Source of the DNA: Prorocentrum cordatum
Lineage: Eukaryota > Sar > Dinophyceae > Prorocentrales > Prorocentraceae
DNA length: 64,000 nt
Assembly: GCA_963575745.1 (NCBI GenBank)
Contig: CAUYUJ010003863.1
Coordinates: 1 to 64,000 of the forward strand
Direction: 5' to 3'
The stretch's first letter is position 1. The number at the start of each line of letters is the position of its first letter. The position numbers were made by a program, and so were the translations under genes. The notes beneath the pieces are model-generated. The model worked only from the letters and a program-made list of their open reading frames with translations, was not told where the DNA came from and did not search any database. Positions 11,101 to 22,000 of the stretch are shown piece by piece.

Positions 11101-11180
11101 CTATTCCTCCGCCGGCTCGGCTCGGCCCGGCCCGGCCCGGCTCGGCCAGCGGAGGAGGAGGAGGGAGGAGGAGTGGGAGG
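8163..11180 (+). mobile_element. Dispersed repeat family A, copy 1
   Basis: About 3 kb that recurs at 14450-17375 in the same orientation with only scattered differences. It starts at AAGGACGAGAACGAGGTG and ends at GAGTGGGAGGATGAAGA. It carries the cysteine-rich ORF, a GGGCACC-type tandem stretch near 10770-10850, a CTC-rich tract at 10996-11063 and a short GGCTCGGCCCGGCC stretch near 11115-11150. Compared with copy 2 it has about 100 extra bases near 10685-10785 and one extra G at 9819-9822. No terminal inverted repeats or target duplication were recognised, so its transposition class is unknown. Confidence 0.8.
8850..10896 (+). pseudogene. Cysteine-rich repeat protein, frameshifted copy
   Basis: This is the copy-1 version of the family A ORF. 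The frame runs from 8850 to a stop after the fifth Cys module and resumes in another frame from about 9830. The cause is one additional G in the run at 9819-9822, absent from copy 2. The protein shows repeated modules of the form C-X4-C-X12-14-C-X2-C, such as CSSSGCNG...LCIACIRKG. Most differences from copy 2 change an amino acid and one destroys a cysteine. I do not recognise a family. Confidence 0.6.
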
Positions 11181-11478
11181 ATGAAGACAGGACAGGGGGG
11201 GAGTAGGACGACGAGGAGGAGGAGGAGGAGGAGGAGGAGGAGGAGGAGGAGGAGGAAGGGGAGAAAGAGCGAGGAGGCGGGGAGGGACATGGGCAAGGGG
11301 AGGCGGATGAGGACTAATTTCGTGGAGGAGCAGGCGTTCGCAACCGGCGCAGCATCCAGGCAGAAGAGGAGGAGGAAGAGCAGGAGGAGGAGGAGGAGGA
11401 GGAGGAGGAGGAGGAGGAGGAGGATGAAGGGGAGGAGGAGGAGGATGAAGAGGAGGAAGCGCAGGAGGAGGCCCGGTT

Positions 11479-11935
11479 CGCCTGAGACATCCTCAAACTC
11501 TGGGTTCCGAGACGTCCTGACCTGAGTTGGTCAGACCACTTTCGCCTGAGACATCCTCGAAACTCTGATCTCGGAGGTGCCCTGCCCCACGGTGGTCCGG
11601 GCACTTTCGCTTGAGACACGCTCGCATTTCTGGGTTCCGAGACGCCCTGAGGTGAGGTGTTCACTCCGATCTCGCCTGAGACATCCTGCGATCTCTGACC
11701 TCGGAGGTGCCCTGCCCCATGGTGGTTCGGGCACGTTCGCCTGAGACATCCTCGCAACTCTGGGTTCCGAGATGCACTGAGCTCTGATCTCGGAGATACA
11801 TTGCCCCAAGGTGGTCTGGCCACTTCCGCCTGAGACCCTCGCCACTCTGAGTTGCGAGATGCCCTGAGCAGGTGGTCTGGCCACTACCGCCTGAGGCATC
11901 CTCACAACTCTGACCTCTTGAGGCCTCCGGGGGGG
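11479..11935. repeat. 65-bp tandem repeat inside family B, about 7 units
   Basis: Units start with CGCCTGAGACATCCTC at 11479, 11543, 11608, 11673 and 11738, with diverged units at 11827 and 11888. Spacing is 64-65 bp for the first five. The second half of each unit alternates between GGTTCCGAGA and CTCGGAGGTGCC, so the true higher-order period may be two units. The same array occurs at about 42955-43400. Confidence 0.85.
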
Positions 11936-12471
11936 CCTCTTGGGCACTCTTGGCCAGGGCCCAGAAACAAATCCAGGCCAGGGCCCAGAGACAAAATCCG
12001 AAACGCCCCAGAAACAAAACTTGAAACACAACTTGAAACAAAACCCTTGAAACAATTGTCCGGCTGTGGAGCCGCCTGTCGGGACACACCGCCCTATGCA
12101 TGTGTGATGTTAACCCATGCACGCCCCGCATGATTCACACATAGGTATCATATTCAGCTAGGGGGGCATGGTTGTATATCTGTATTTCCGAGACCACAGC
12201 ACACGTATATCTATGAACATTTGTGACCTCATATCATACGTACATGTATCTACATGCATGGTACAGCATCTTACGTACGTGCATGTACATACAGTGTGTC
12301 AATGCTTACGTATGTGTATGCATATGCATGCTATCACATCTACGTATGTGTATGCATATGCATGGTGTAACATCTCACGTATGTGTATGTATACGCATGG
12401 TAAAACATCATACGTATTTATTCATATGACGGCGCACCAGGTCCGTGCGCCCGGGGCCGGCGCCGCTACCA

Positions 12472-13190
12472 CAAATGTGGGCTCCGGGGCCCTCGGGGAG
12501 CCCCGGGGCCTCACAGAAGACCGCCAGAAGGCACCAAGGAGGCCCGAAAGGCTCCAGAACAGACCCGGGACGCCCGAAGGTCGCTCCCAGACGCCCAACA
12601 TGGCCTCCAAGGCGGCTTCAGAAGCCCCCAAGACACCCCAAGCGACCCCCAATAGGGCCCCAAAGAGAGCCCCAAGGGGCCAAAATAACCCCATTCCCTT
12701 TGTAAAACGTATATGTTTAACATATTGCTTGTTTTCGCTGTCGGTCCGGCCGAGGACGCGCCCCAGAGGGCCCCAATACAGCCCCAGAGAGCTCCAGGAC
12801 GGCCCACGAAGGGCCCAAGACGACCGCAAATGTGGGCCCCGGGGCCCTCGGGGAGCCCCGGGGCCTCACAGAAGGCCGCCAGAAGGCGCCAAGGAGGCCC
12901 CAAGAGGCTCCAGAACAGACCCGGGACGCCCGAAGGTCGCTCCCAGACGCCCAACATGGCCTCCAAGGCGGCTTCAGAAGCCCCCAAGACACCCCAAGCG
13001 ACCCCCAATAGGGCCCCAAAGAGAGCCCCAAGGGGCCAAAATAACCCCATTCTCTTCGTAAACCGTATATTTTCAACATATTGCTTGTTTTCGCTGTCGG
13101 TCCGTGCTTGACGACCTCAGAAGCTCCCGAGACCGCCCCAATACGGCCCAGGACGCGCTCCAGAGGGCCCCAATACACCCCCAGAAAGCT
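12472..13190. repeat. 358-bp tandem repeat, two units, with conserved T-rich box
   Basis: The segment from CAAATGTGGGC at about 12472 recurs at about 12830 with few changes. Each unit has a CCCAAGACACCCCAAG-rich arm followed by an AT-rich box with CGTATATG and ending in TTGCTTGTTTTCGCTGTCGG. Related boxes recur across the window (see findings). Confidence 0.85.
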
Positions 13191-13280
13191 CCAGGACGGC
13201 CCACGATGGGCCCAAGACTGCCCAAGAGAGTCTCCAAGACGGGCCCGAGAGGGCCCCAGAGGAGGAAAGCCACCATCGAA

Positions 13281-14449
13281 TCAAGACGGCCCAAGAAGCC
13301 CCCAAAGGCGTCCCGAGACGGCCCAAAAGGCCCCCAGGACGGCCCAGGAGCCGCCCAAGACAGCTCCAGGAGGGCTCCGCCATGGCCTGAAGACTGCCTA
13401 AGCGAGCCCAGCGGACCTCCAACACGCGCCAGCATGGCCTCCAAACGAGGCCAGAAGCCACCAACACGCCCCAAGCGGCCTCCAAGAGGCCTCCCAAGGA
13501 GCCCCAAGAGGCCACAAACGTTTATTTTTCATTGTTTTTGTTTCGATTTTGTGTGCCTTCTCGCTTTTTCTGTTTTCCGACGCTGCCAGACGGCCCAAGA
13601 GGCACCCAAGACAGCCCCAGGACGGCCCCAGAGGCCCCTGAGCCGGCCCCAAGACAGCCCAAGAGGCCCCCAAAGGCGTCCCAAGATGGCCCAAGTGAGC
13701 CCCAAGACAACCCAGGAGCCGCTCAAGACAGCCCCAGGAGGGCCCCGACATGGCCTGACGACTGCCTAAAAGGCCAGCGAGCCTCCAACACGCGCCAGCA
13801 TGGCCTCCAGACGAGCCCACAGGCCACCAACACGCCCCAAGCGGCCTCCAAGAGGCCTCCCAAGAGAACCCCAAGAGGCCACAAGCGCTGATTTGTCATT
13901 GGTTCTTTCGATTTGTTTCGCGTTCTTGCTTTTTTTGCTTTCCGACGCTCCAAGACGGCCCAAGAGGCCCCCAAGAGAGCCCCAGGACGGCCCAAGATAC
14001 CCTTAAGCCGGGCCCAAGACGCCCCCAAAGGCGTCCCAAGACGGCCCAAGAGCGCCCCAGGACGGCGCAGGAGTCGCCCAAGACGGCCCCAGGAGGGCCC
14101 TGACATGGCCTCAAGATTGCCTAAGCGAGCCCAGCGGACCCCAAGAGGGCCCCACGAGGCCGCAAGAAACCCCCCGAGGCCACCCAAGCGCCCCCCAAAA
14201 GGCTCCCCGGAGGCTCCCAAGAGGCCCAACAACTCCCCCCAGTACGCCCCAGAGATTTCCAGTATGCCTCCAAAAACTGACCCCGAGAGGGTCATGCGAG
14301 GCCCCAAGACAGCCCAATGATGGCCACGCGAGAGCCACACCATACATTATGACGATGAGCAGGCGTAAGTAATGGTGGCGAGGGATGCTGATGACAAGGA
14401 TGGAAGGGGAGCGAAGGATGAGGAGGACTGGGGAGTGACTAGAGGTGAG
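13281..14449. repeat. Degenerate CCCAAGAGGCCC array with T-rich boxes
   Basis: The stretch is made of imperfect 9-12 base units such as GGCCCAAGAGGCCCCCAAG, interrupted at about 13515-13590 and 13885-13955 by T-rich boxes that end in TTTTTCTGTTTTCCGACGCT-like sequence. The larger period is roughly 370-430 bp. From 14320 to 14449 the sequence becomes ordinary mixed sequence leading into family A copy 2. No gene is seen; the open frames read as tryptophan- and leucine-rich low-complexity protein on the minus strand. Confidence 0.75.
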
Positions 14450-17375
14450 GAAGGACGAGAACGAGGTGTAGGAAGAGAAGGAGCGGCAGATTGAAGAGAG
14501 CGGGGAGGACATGGAGGAGGCTGATGATGATGATGAGAGGAGGAGGACGACGAGGAGGAGAGGAGGACGGGGAGCAGTGACGTAACCAGCCCTTAACATT
14601 TACGCTCCCAAGAGCGAAGGGTGCCATGAGCCGTCTCGGGCAAGTTCCTTCAGCGCTCTTTCCGTTTCCGTGCACAACCATTGGCCCATCCATGGAGCCA
14701 TGACGGGGCCCAGGTCAGCGCCGAGGCTGTTCCCGGAGCTTCCAACAAGGTCTCCGAGTTGCACTTCCGCGTCCTGCTCCACCGACCCCGTACCCCATAT
14801 CGGCTGAAGACATGATGCTGCTGCCTCCGCAGTCACCAGTCAGTATTCTCCTGCTTACTTTTACGGCATTGCAGGCTGCCATCCATATCGCGGGTCGAGC
14901 CGCCGCTCCCTGCACCTCCGTATTCGTGGTCATGGCTTCAGCTGTTACTGAGAGGCCGCGACACACGTGTCATAACTATCAAATTTGCAGTGGACTCCGA
15001 GCTCAGATCCCAGTCGAAGACACCAACAAACGAGAACGTCAAAGATTTTGCAAGCGGTGCCTTTCGGCAGATGCACGGTGTGCCCACCCCCAGTACGCGG
15101 CTCCTGTAGCTCCACCCTTCCGACGGCCAAAAACACATGTCACGCCTACTTTCTGCGCAACGCACCCCGTGCCACAATTCCACGCGCGAATGGGACTCGT
15201 GTAGGAACGCCCGCGTCGGCTGCCGCCTTCTGGCAACCAACAAATCATCTGGCCCGTGCTTTCCGTGCTCTGAAGGCTCCCTGCCCTGTCGCTTCGCGGT
15301 GCTGGGGTCTCCTTCCCACGTCCGGCAAAAGGTCGAACATGCATCGGGCCGGCTGCCGCAATGCGTTGACCATCGCAACAACCATTCTTGCCCCTACAAC
15401 CCTGGTCGGCAATTTTCCTGCGCATCGCCTGGCTGCCAGGAGGAACGGAGCGATGCAGCCCACAGTACTTGCGCCCCATGCCAAGCCGGACGTCGACCGT
15501 GCACAGTGTGCTTCTCGCGCCGAGGAGCGCCCGGAACTCCAGATCTGTGCGCTCACTGTGGCGGAGCCAGCCCAGCCGCCAGCCCTTCTCTAGCCGCTCC
15601 AGCGCAGTCTTCGACGGCGCTTGCATCTACGCCCTCGCGATGTAGCACTCCGAAGTGCGGGGCGCCAGCGGTGCAAGAAAGCACATCTCGAACGGGCGCG
15701 CAATGCCCCATGTGCGTCGTCGGGGTCTTTCCTTGCGCTACGGCCACCTGCAACTTCCGCGTCCCTCGACAACGCGGACAGCATTGCCTCGTCTGCCAAC
15801 CGCCCGCCCTGCTCCACTTCTGCCGCACGCCCCCGTGTACGAACGTAGTCGAGTCGCCAGAGGACATTTGGTGTTGTCTTTGCACTTCGTCCTGTTTCCC
15901 ACGCGCGACGCGTAGGTGCGACGGCCGTTCCACCCCTGGTTCAGCAGGCCTGTGTCGAACGTGTGGGCTGTCCACACCACAACCACTACCATCCTTCTCC
16001 AAACGATCCTACGAGCAAGCCGAACGCCCTTGTAGCTCGTCTGGGTGCAACGGTGCAGCTCAACGGAAGTCGTCCGACGGCCTCTGCAACGCGTGCATTC
16101 GGAAAGGGAAGCCATGTAGCAATCGCGCCATTGGGTGCGCTTTTCTCGTGGGCCCTCTCGGCACCGTGGTGGAATGCAGGCACTGTTGCCTCGCGGGGCC
16201 CCCTTGCCAGGGGCCCGGAAAGGCCGGCTGCCGCGCCCCCGCCCGCCATGGCGTGCGACGCGCAGCGCCGCGCAACAACGGCATGTGCGAACGTTGCTTT
16301 AACCCCACGTGTTCCTTCCCACTGTGCGACAGAAAGTTGACGAAAGGAATGTACGCCACTGGATACTGCCCCGACCACGTCCGGCATGCCGCGGTAGCCA
16401 CCGCCGCCGCCGGGCCCCATCCTCCTCCGACGTCGGGGTCTTCTGGTGTCCCACACGCCCTTTCACGTAGCGATCCGTTGCAAGCACTCCGCAAGCAGGT
16501 GGCGGCAACCGTCCGCATGTACCTCCGAGCACGTGACTCGCCGAAATGTTCCGCGCCGTGGTGTCGCCTCAAGTCCACCCGCGTAGCACTTCCGAACTCG
16601 TCCAGCTGTCCGCCCGCCTGCGCAGCGCATCGGAACTGGTTCGCAGAACCCGTGCCTGGGACTTCTCTTGGCGTACGCACCGGCCACCGCGCCGGCTGGT
16701 GGTCGACAGACGAATGGTGCAGCAACCGCGTTCCGAAAGCGTCGCTCTCTCCGACCGGCCACTTTCAAGGGGCCTGCGCAACGTGCGGGGCTCTGCACTT
16801 CTTCGCCGAACGCGCGCGTTGCCCGGCAGCGCGCAGAAAGGACTTCGGCGCGTGCTGCAGGTGCGGAGCCCTGGCTGGCATCCCCCTACTGCCTCCCGCT
16901 CCGGCCGAAATGGCTCAGCTCCTTCGTCCGGGTCCTTCCCGCGACCTTTTCATGCAGCGCACTCGGTCGTGCAACTGTGCGGGGCACCCAGGCACCCGGG
17001 CATTGCAGGCACCCCGGCACCGGGGCATCCGGGCATCCCCCGGGCACCCAGGAAGGAGGAGGGAGGATGAGGAGGAGGAGAAGGAGGAGGAGTGAACGTC
17101 GGGCAGGCGTCCAGCGCAATCCGAGCCGAGGGTAGAGCCAGAAGGAGTAGGAGGTGGAGGGGGCCGGGAGGACCGTTTCGGCCGTTCGAAAAAAAACACT
17201 TCCTCCATGTCCTCCTCCTCTTCCTCCTCCTCCTCCTCCTCCCCCCCCCCTCCTCCTGCTCGTTCTCTTCCCCCTCCCTTCCATAATCAGACTATTCCTC
17301 CGCCGGCTCGGCTCGGCCCGGCCTGGCCCGGCTCGGCCAGCGGAGGAGGAGGAGGGAGGAGGAGTGGGAGGATGA
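14450..17375 (+). mobile_element. Dispersed repeat family A, copy 2
   Basis: Second copy of the roughly 3-kb family A, same orientation as copy 1. It lacks about 100 bases near 16980 compared with copy 1 and retains an uninterrupted 652-codon ORF. It ends at GGATGAAGA and is followed by TTGTGACAAGG instead of family B, so the A/B junction at 11180 is not a fixed part of the element. Confidence 0.8.
15137..17095 (+). CDS. Cysteine-rich tandem-module protein of repeat family A
   Basis: This 652-codon frame starts at ATG 15137, but a stop lies only about ten codons upstream and similar Cys-rich sense continues upstream in another frame (CKRCLSADARC near 15050), so the start is uncertain and the N-terminus may already be frameshifted. 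The body contains repeated modules with paired cysteines: CSTPKCGAPA...CPMC, CATATCNFRV...CLVC, CRTPPCTNVV...CCLC, CDGRSTPG...LCRTC, CSSSGCNG...LCNACIRKG, CSFPLCDRK, CSAPWCRLK and CATCGALHFF. The pattern suggests metal-binding zinc-ribbon-like repeats. The C-terminus runs into low-complexity Glu codons. I recognise no known family; a protein carried by a dispersed repeat is the safest description. Confidence 0.5.
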   Translation: MSRLLSAQRTPCHNSTREWDSCRNARVGCRLLATNKSSGPCFPCSEGSLPCRFAVLGSPSHVRQKVEHASGRLPQCVDHRNNHSCPYNPGRQFSCASPGCQEERSDAAHSTCAPCQAGRRPCTVCFSRRGAPGTPDLCAHCGGASPAASPSLAAPAQSSTALASTPSRCSTPKCGAPAVQESTSRTGAQCPMCVVGVFPCATATCNFRVPRQRGQHCLVCQPPALLHFCRTPPCTNVVESPEDIWCCLCTSSCFPRATRRCDGRSTPGSAGLCRTCGLSTPQPLPSFSKRSYEQAERPCSSSGCNGAAQRKSSDGLCNACIRKGKPCSNRAIGCAFLVGPLGTVVECRHCCLAGPPCQGPGKAGCRAPARHGVRRAAPRNNGMCERCFNPTCSFPLCDRKLTKGMYATGYCPDHVRHAAVATAAAGPHPPPTSGSSGVPHALSRSDPLQALRKQVAATVRMYLRARDSPKCSAPWCRLKSTRVALPNSSSCPPACAAHRNWFAEPVPGTSLGVRTGHRAGWWSTDEWCSNRVPKASLSPTGHFQGACATCGALHFFAERARCPAARRKDFGACCRCGALAGIPLLPPAPAEMAQLLRPGPSRDLFMQRTRSCNCAGHPGTRALQAPRHRGIRASPGHPGRRREDEEEEKEEE

Positions 17376-17715
17376 AGATTGTGACAAGGGTGTCCTGCTA
17401 CAGCTGGGGGCTATGTTGAAACAGGCAAAGTAGGGTTTGAGATATGATTTAAGATAGGTTTCAGAGTAGGGGCCGAGCTTTAAAGTATTTTTCAAAGTAG
17501 CATCCCAAGTAGGGCAAAATTTGGCCCAGGTGTAGTTTCCGAACATAAGAAGTAATCTCGAACGACTGTGCGTCAAGCAACAGACGCATTCTCGAATAGT
17601 TCCGCTTCCGCGAACAAAGCGCATAACCTTCGAACAAGTACTTGCCAGCACAACACAATGTTCTCGGTTTGTGAGGCAGGCGCGGCCCGACTTCACACAG
17701 AAAGTGCGCTCTTGT
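17376..17715 (-). repeat. Segment inverted relative to 42.27-42.70 kb
   Basis: Bases 17379-17460 (TTGTGACAAGG...GTCCTGCTACAG...AACAGGCAAAGTAGGGTTTG) match the reverse complement of about 42615-42698. Beyond that only a general likeness remains: on the minus strand both contain GTACTTTG-like and TACTTTGAA motifs. No gene is supported. Confidence 0.7.
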
Positions 17716-19035
17716 CGGCTCAGTAGTGTATGATCTATCCTATTGGTGTTCGTCGTAGAAGTCCTTGTAACAATACCACTGGCCGTCGTCGGTGGTAGTA
17801 GTGGTAGCAGTCGTAGCTGCTTCTAGTAGCGGTATTCGTATTGACAGCCAGTGGTGGTAGTAGTGGTGGTAATAGGAACGGCGGTTGCTGTGGTCACGTC
17901 AGCGTGATTTGCTTCCCCCTCGGCGTCAAATCGCGGTGGAGATGGCGTCGTCATCCTCCTCCCACTTCCCAGCTCCTCTACTACTTCTTGTCCACACCCT
18001 CATCCTCACCGCTATTCGCCTCCTCCTCCTCCTCCATGTCAATCCTGCGTTCCCTCTTCGCTTCTCCTCCTGATCCTCTTCCTCCTCCCTCCTCCTCCTC
18101 CTCTCCTCATCCCTCGTGCTCCTCCTCGTCCTCACCCTTCTCCTCCTATTCCCTCCTTCTCGCCCTTATTCCTCAAACCCTCATCGTGCTCCACCTCCTC
18201 CTGTTGCTATCTCATCCTCCTTATCATCCTGATCCCTGCTCATCCTCCTCCCTGTTCTTCCCCCTCCCGCTCCCGACGATCGCAAACTGCTTGCGTCCTC
18301 ATGTCCCGCGTAACCCTCTTGCTGCGCCGTGTGCCGTGCCGTGTGCAAGGGCCTTGGTGGGCCCACGCGGAAGGCCATCATCGGTCGCGAGACTTCGGAT
18401 TCCTAGTGAGACAGTTATTCCCGAGGGAAGCGGTGGTTGCAGGAGGACCCGTGCCGACCAAGTTGCTTATCTTTGGAAGGGGCCCCTGACAGGGCCCCAA
18501 GTGTCCACAAGCACAAATTGTCTCTATGATCTGTCGTGGCGTTTCATCATTTGAGGGGCAGAATGGGGGAAGTTTGGAGGGAAACGGAAAAACGGGGAGG
18601 AAACTTGATAGAGAAATGGGCGGGGCGTGGGAAGGGCGAAGATGAAAATGACGTGGAGGATGGGGGGCTGAGGACGCAAGGATGCGGGGGGGGAAGAGGG
18701 GGGGAGGAGGAAACGGGATGAGGATGAGGCCAATATGTGGAGGAGGTGGGGAGAGGATGAAGTACCACTGGAGGAGAAGTTTGTCGAGTTGAAATGTTTG
18801 CGCGAAGGGCGGCAAACGCGGGGAGGGGCAGGGCGAAGAGGCGGAGGGGGAGGAGGGGGAGGAAGAGGGGGAGGAGGAAAATGAGGATGCCGCGAGGTAG
18901 GGCGGGGGAGGATTCGGATGGGTTGGAAGGCGAGCAAGCGAAGGGAGGAGCGAGGATGAGGTTTGTCATCGAAACGCGGTGCATATTGCAGCTCTTGTCG
19001 GGGCCCCCATCTTGCGTTGAATTTCACCCCCGTCA
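17716..19035. other. No gene seen: GTA/TCC-rich then purine-rich low-complexity DNA
   Basis: 17720-17880 has GGTAGTAGTGG-type repeats, 17940-18270 is TCC-rich, 18300-18540 is mixed sequence, and 18545-18960 is GGGA/GAGG-rich on the plus strand. The pyrimidine-rich and purine-rich blocks lie in opposite polarity about 600 bp apart. Open frames here have repetitive Ser/Pro/Arg composition and were not called. Confidence 0.6.
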
Positions 19036-22000
19036 TTAGCGCCAATCGGTCAGCATGATCAACATATCCGCAACCATTTTTACTCAAACGTTTCGGGCAC
19101 GACGCTCGACGAGGGCTGGGGGGCCGCCGTCGAGGACGACTGCTCCAGCGAGGATGGCGGCTGGGGGCATGTCGCCCTGAGCCCCCCGCCGTCCGACGAC
19201 GCAGCAGAGTCTGGCGAGGGCGAGCCCGACGACGCAGCAGAGTCTGGCGAGGGCGAGCTCAGCGGGGAGCCCGCGCCCGCGCATCCAGTCGAGGCTCGAC
19301 CTGACGTGTTTGTAGACGGGTTGGCATTAGACGAGCTCGAGCGAGCTCGAGCGGTCACGAAACGGTCGGTCGCGTGGGCGCCAGGGAGGGTGGCTTTGAA
19401 GCAGGCTCGCCAGCAGTTGGGGCGTCTCAGTGCTGGCATTCCCGCACTACTCCCTGCAGGTGATGGTGGCGATGCCGATCAGCTCGCACTCCCTGCAGGT
19501 GCTGGTGGTGATGCCGATCTTCCCCTCGCACTCCCTGCAGGTGGTGGTGATGCCGATCTTCCCCTTGCACCCGTTGCAGACGTTGGTGAGGGTGCCGATC
19601 TTCCCCTTGCGCCCGCTGCATGACATGGCGCAGAGCAACATCAGTTGGAGCTGGATGCCGCGCTGTGCGTTGAGAGGCTGAACGCTCTTGCCGTGGCTCG
19701 CGCCGGTGTGCGGGCCGATGCCCCGAGCAAGATCCAGGCGCACGCGGGCCAATACCTCCTGAATCAGAAGAAGTCGATCCTCCCTTGGATTGTTGAATGC
19801 CGCACTGAACTTGGCATGGGCAATAAGGAAGCTGAGCAGTTTTGTGTGCGACGGCCTGCGCCTCTATGCTGGTGCAGTGGCGTGATGCTCGCTCTATGTG
19901 TTCCAGCATGGTTCGAGATGTTCGAGCGTTGGGTGGCAGGGCCGTCACTTTTTCTGAGCGCGTGATGTACGACGAAACACCAATGTACACCAGGCTTACT
20001 GACCGTGAGCATATCCCTGCACCTGATGCCCGCGAACTTCCTGCAGATGGTGTTGCTCAGCAGACGCGGCTGGTGCCCATCAGCTGCACCTGCCAGACGG
20101 CCCACGTGGCCAAGCTCCTCAACACGCAAAGGATGTACGCGATGTTATTTGATATTCCTGGTCACGGCATGGTCTCAGTTCACATTCCAATGGATTGTCA
20201 CATACAGTCCACGGCCCGAGCGAAAGCGGAGGCGTTGTACGAGTCCTTAGGCCGGAGCTCCCCAATGATGGCCGACATCGCGGCGTTGTTCGAGCGCGTG
20301 CAGAGGCTCGTCACCACCGACGGGGCTAGCTCCATCACACGATTCGAGCGGAACTTGGCCAGAGAGACAGGAGCTGCGAGGAGCACTTTGAACATATTGT
20401 GTGAGATACATCGTGTGCACGGCTTTTACAAAACGGTTTTCCTACAGGTCAAGTTGCACACCAGCAGGATGGTCCATGTTGCGAAAGCCCTCTCCGCGTC
20501 GGATGCGATGCGACGGTTTCGCTCGACATTGCGGCTCGTGATCTCGAGGGACTTGGTGCACCGCGAGAACACCTGACCTTCGCGTGCAGACCTTGAACAC
20601 AACACCATGGTACTGGATACGTTCCTCGAGCCCAAATCGGGCTCCATCAGGCTGAGGCGGTCCGTCATCGCTTCCTTGGCCAACGGTTGCTGGTCCAACA
20701 CGGGCATCGTGGAGCATTGTTGCCAGGGGTGCTGCGGATCCAGGGAGGATTGCGTTTCAAAATTCATTACAATGTTCGTTGCCTGCGTGGCCACTCGCAA
20801 GCCGCATGTGTGGCCCAGCAGTCGCTGGACAGGGTTCGACGAGTGCACGGACTGGCTGGGGCTGCTTGAATATATCCACGGGCTTCTCACGCGAACCTTC
20901 GTCGAGTGGACTGGCTTCGACGCGACTGATCTCGGTGAGCATCTGGAGCACAACTTCGCCCTGGGTATGTTAGAGAACTTGAACGGCGCTGGCGGGAAAC
21001 TCGGAGATCTCGAGCTCGACGAGAATGGCGACGATGAGCATGCAGGCATTGGCGGGCAGCAAGGCGGCGGGAAGGCAGCACAGCAGAATAATAGCAGCCT
21101 CGACGATCGGCGGAAGGAGGAGTCGAAACACCGTGCGTATGGTGTCAGGTGGCTGTGGAAGTGTTTTCCCCAAGTCCACCTTATCCTCATTCGTCGAGTT
21201 CTGAAGCCAATGATCCAGCTCATGAACAAGTATCTGAAGTCGGCAGGCGATGCCCATAGCAGGCGTGTTGACTTTCGTAACTTGCAGCGCAGGTCTGGCA
21301 TCTGCCCCGGTATGATTGCTGACGCCTGCCCTTTGATCTCAGCAAGCAGGCTCGAGAACGAGACGGAGCTTTTCAATTCTCTGCGGTCGGTGATGAGTGC
21401 CTCGCGTGAGTGGGATATCGTGCCAGTCAGCTGTCGTATATCATCGTTGCGCACGCGCGCATTCCTGATGCTGAGCCAGCTGGGGTGCATGTGTAACGGC
21501 CTCAGGGAACTGCACCAAGGCTACCCATTCAAGCTCTTCCGTTTGTTTGGGGAGCCGGAGCTGGCAGCGGAGATCGTGAACGATTGCGAGGACCTCAAGG
21601 ACGATTGGAGCAAGGCCATCATCAGCAAGTACGCGACTGGAAGCCCAGATGGTCTGGTTTCCGCTGCTTGCATCGGGGAATTGCTTCACGTAGCGTCGAT
21701 CACGCCCCGCGAGACGGCGACCGTGGAGGCCAGCCACGCAACGATCAGGAGGTCTCTGGTTGGGTTGAGCGCGCAAACGCACGCCTTGCACATCAAGCGC
21801 CTCTCAGCCCAGAGGATCTGCCAGCTCTTCAGGAAGAAGGGCCGACGACTGCGGAGTGGCTTTGTTCGACCAGCACAGAAGACTGCATTGAAGACTACGA
21901 CTTCATCGGTCGCCGCCGAGCGCCCGAAGAGACGCATCAGAGGGCGCGGTGGTGCTTGGCGAGCTTTCATCAGAGAGCGCACGCTGGGCACGTCAGGGCG

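Larger units (their letters stand above)
11180..13280 (+). mobile_element. Dispersed repeat family B, copy 1
   Basis: About 2.1 kb nearly identical to 42699-44759 in the same orientation. It begins at GATGAAGACAGGACAGGG and ends at GCCACCATCGAAT. Internally it has GAG-rich tracts at 11211-11262 and 11355-11470, a 65-bp tandem repeat (11479-11935), a stretch of AGAAACAAAA runs, an AT-rich CATATG/TACGTA stretch (12150-12430) and a two-unit 358-bp repeat. No convincing gene is present; the long frames come from repeat periodicity. Confidence 0.85.

Noticed and set aside
12422-13874. Long minus-strand ORFs rich in Trp, Leu and Gly
   Set aside because: They arise from CCCAAGAGG-type repeats lacking stops on that strand; all three frames look alike.
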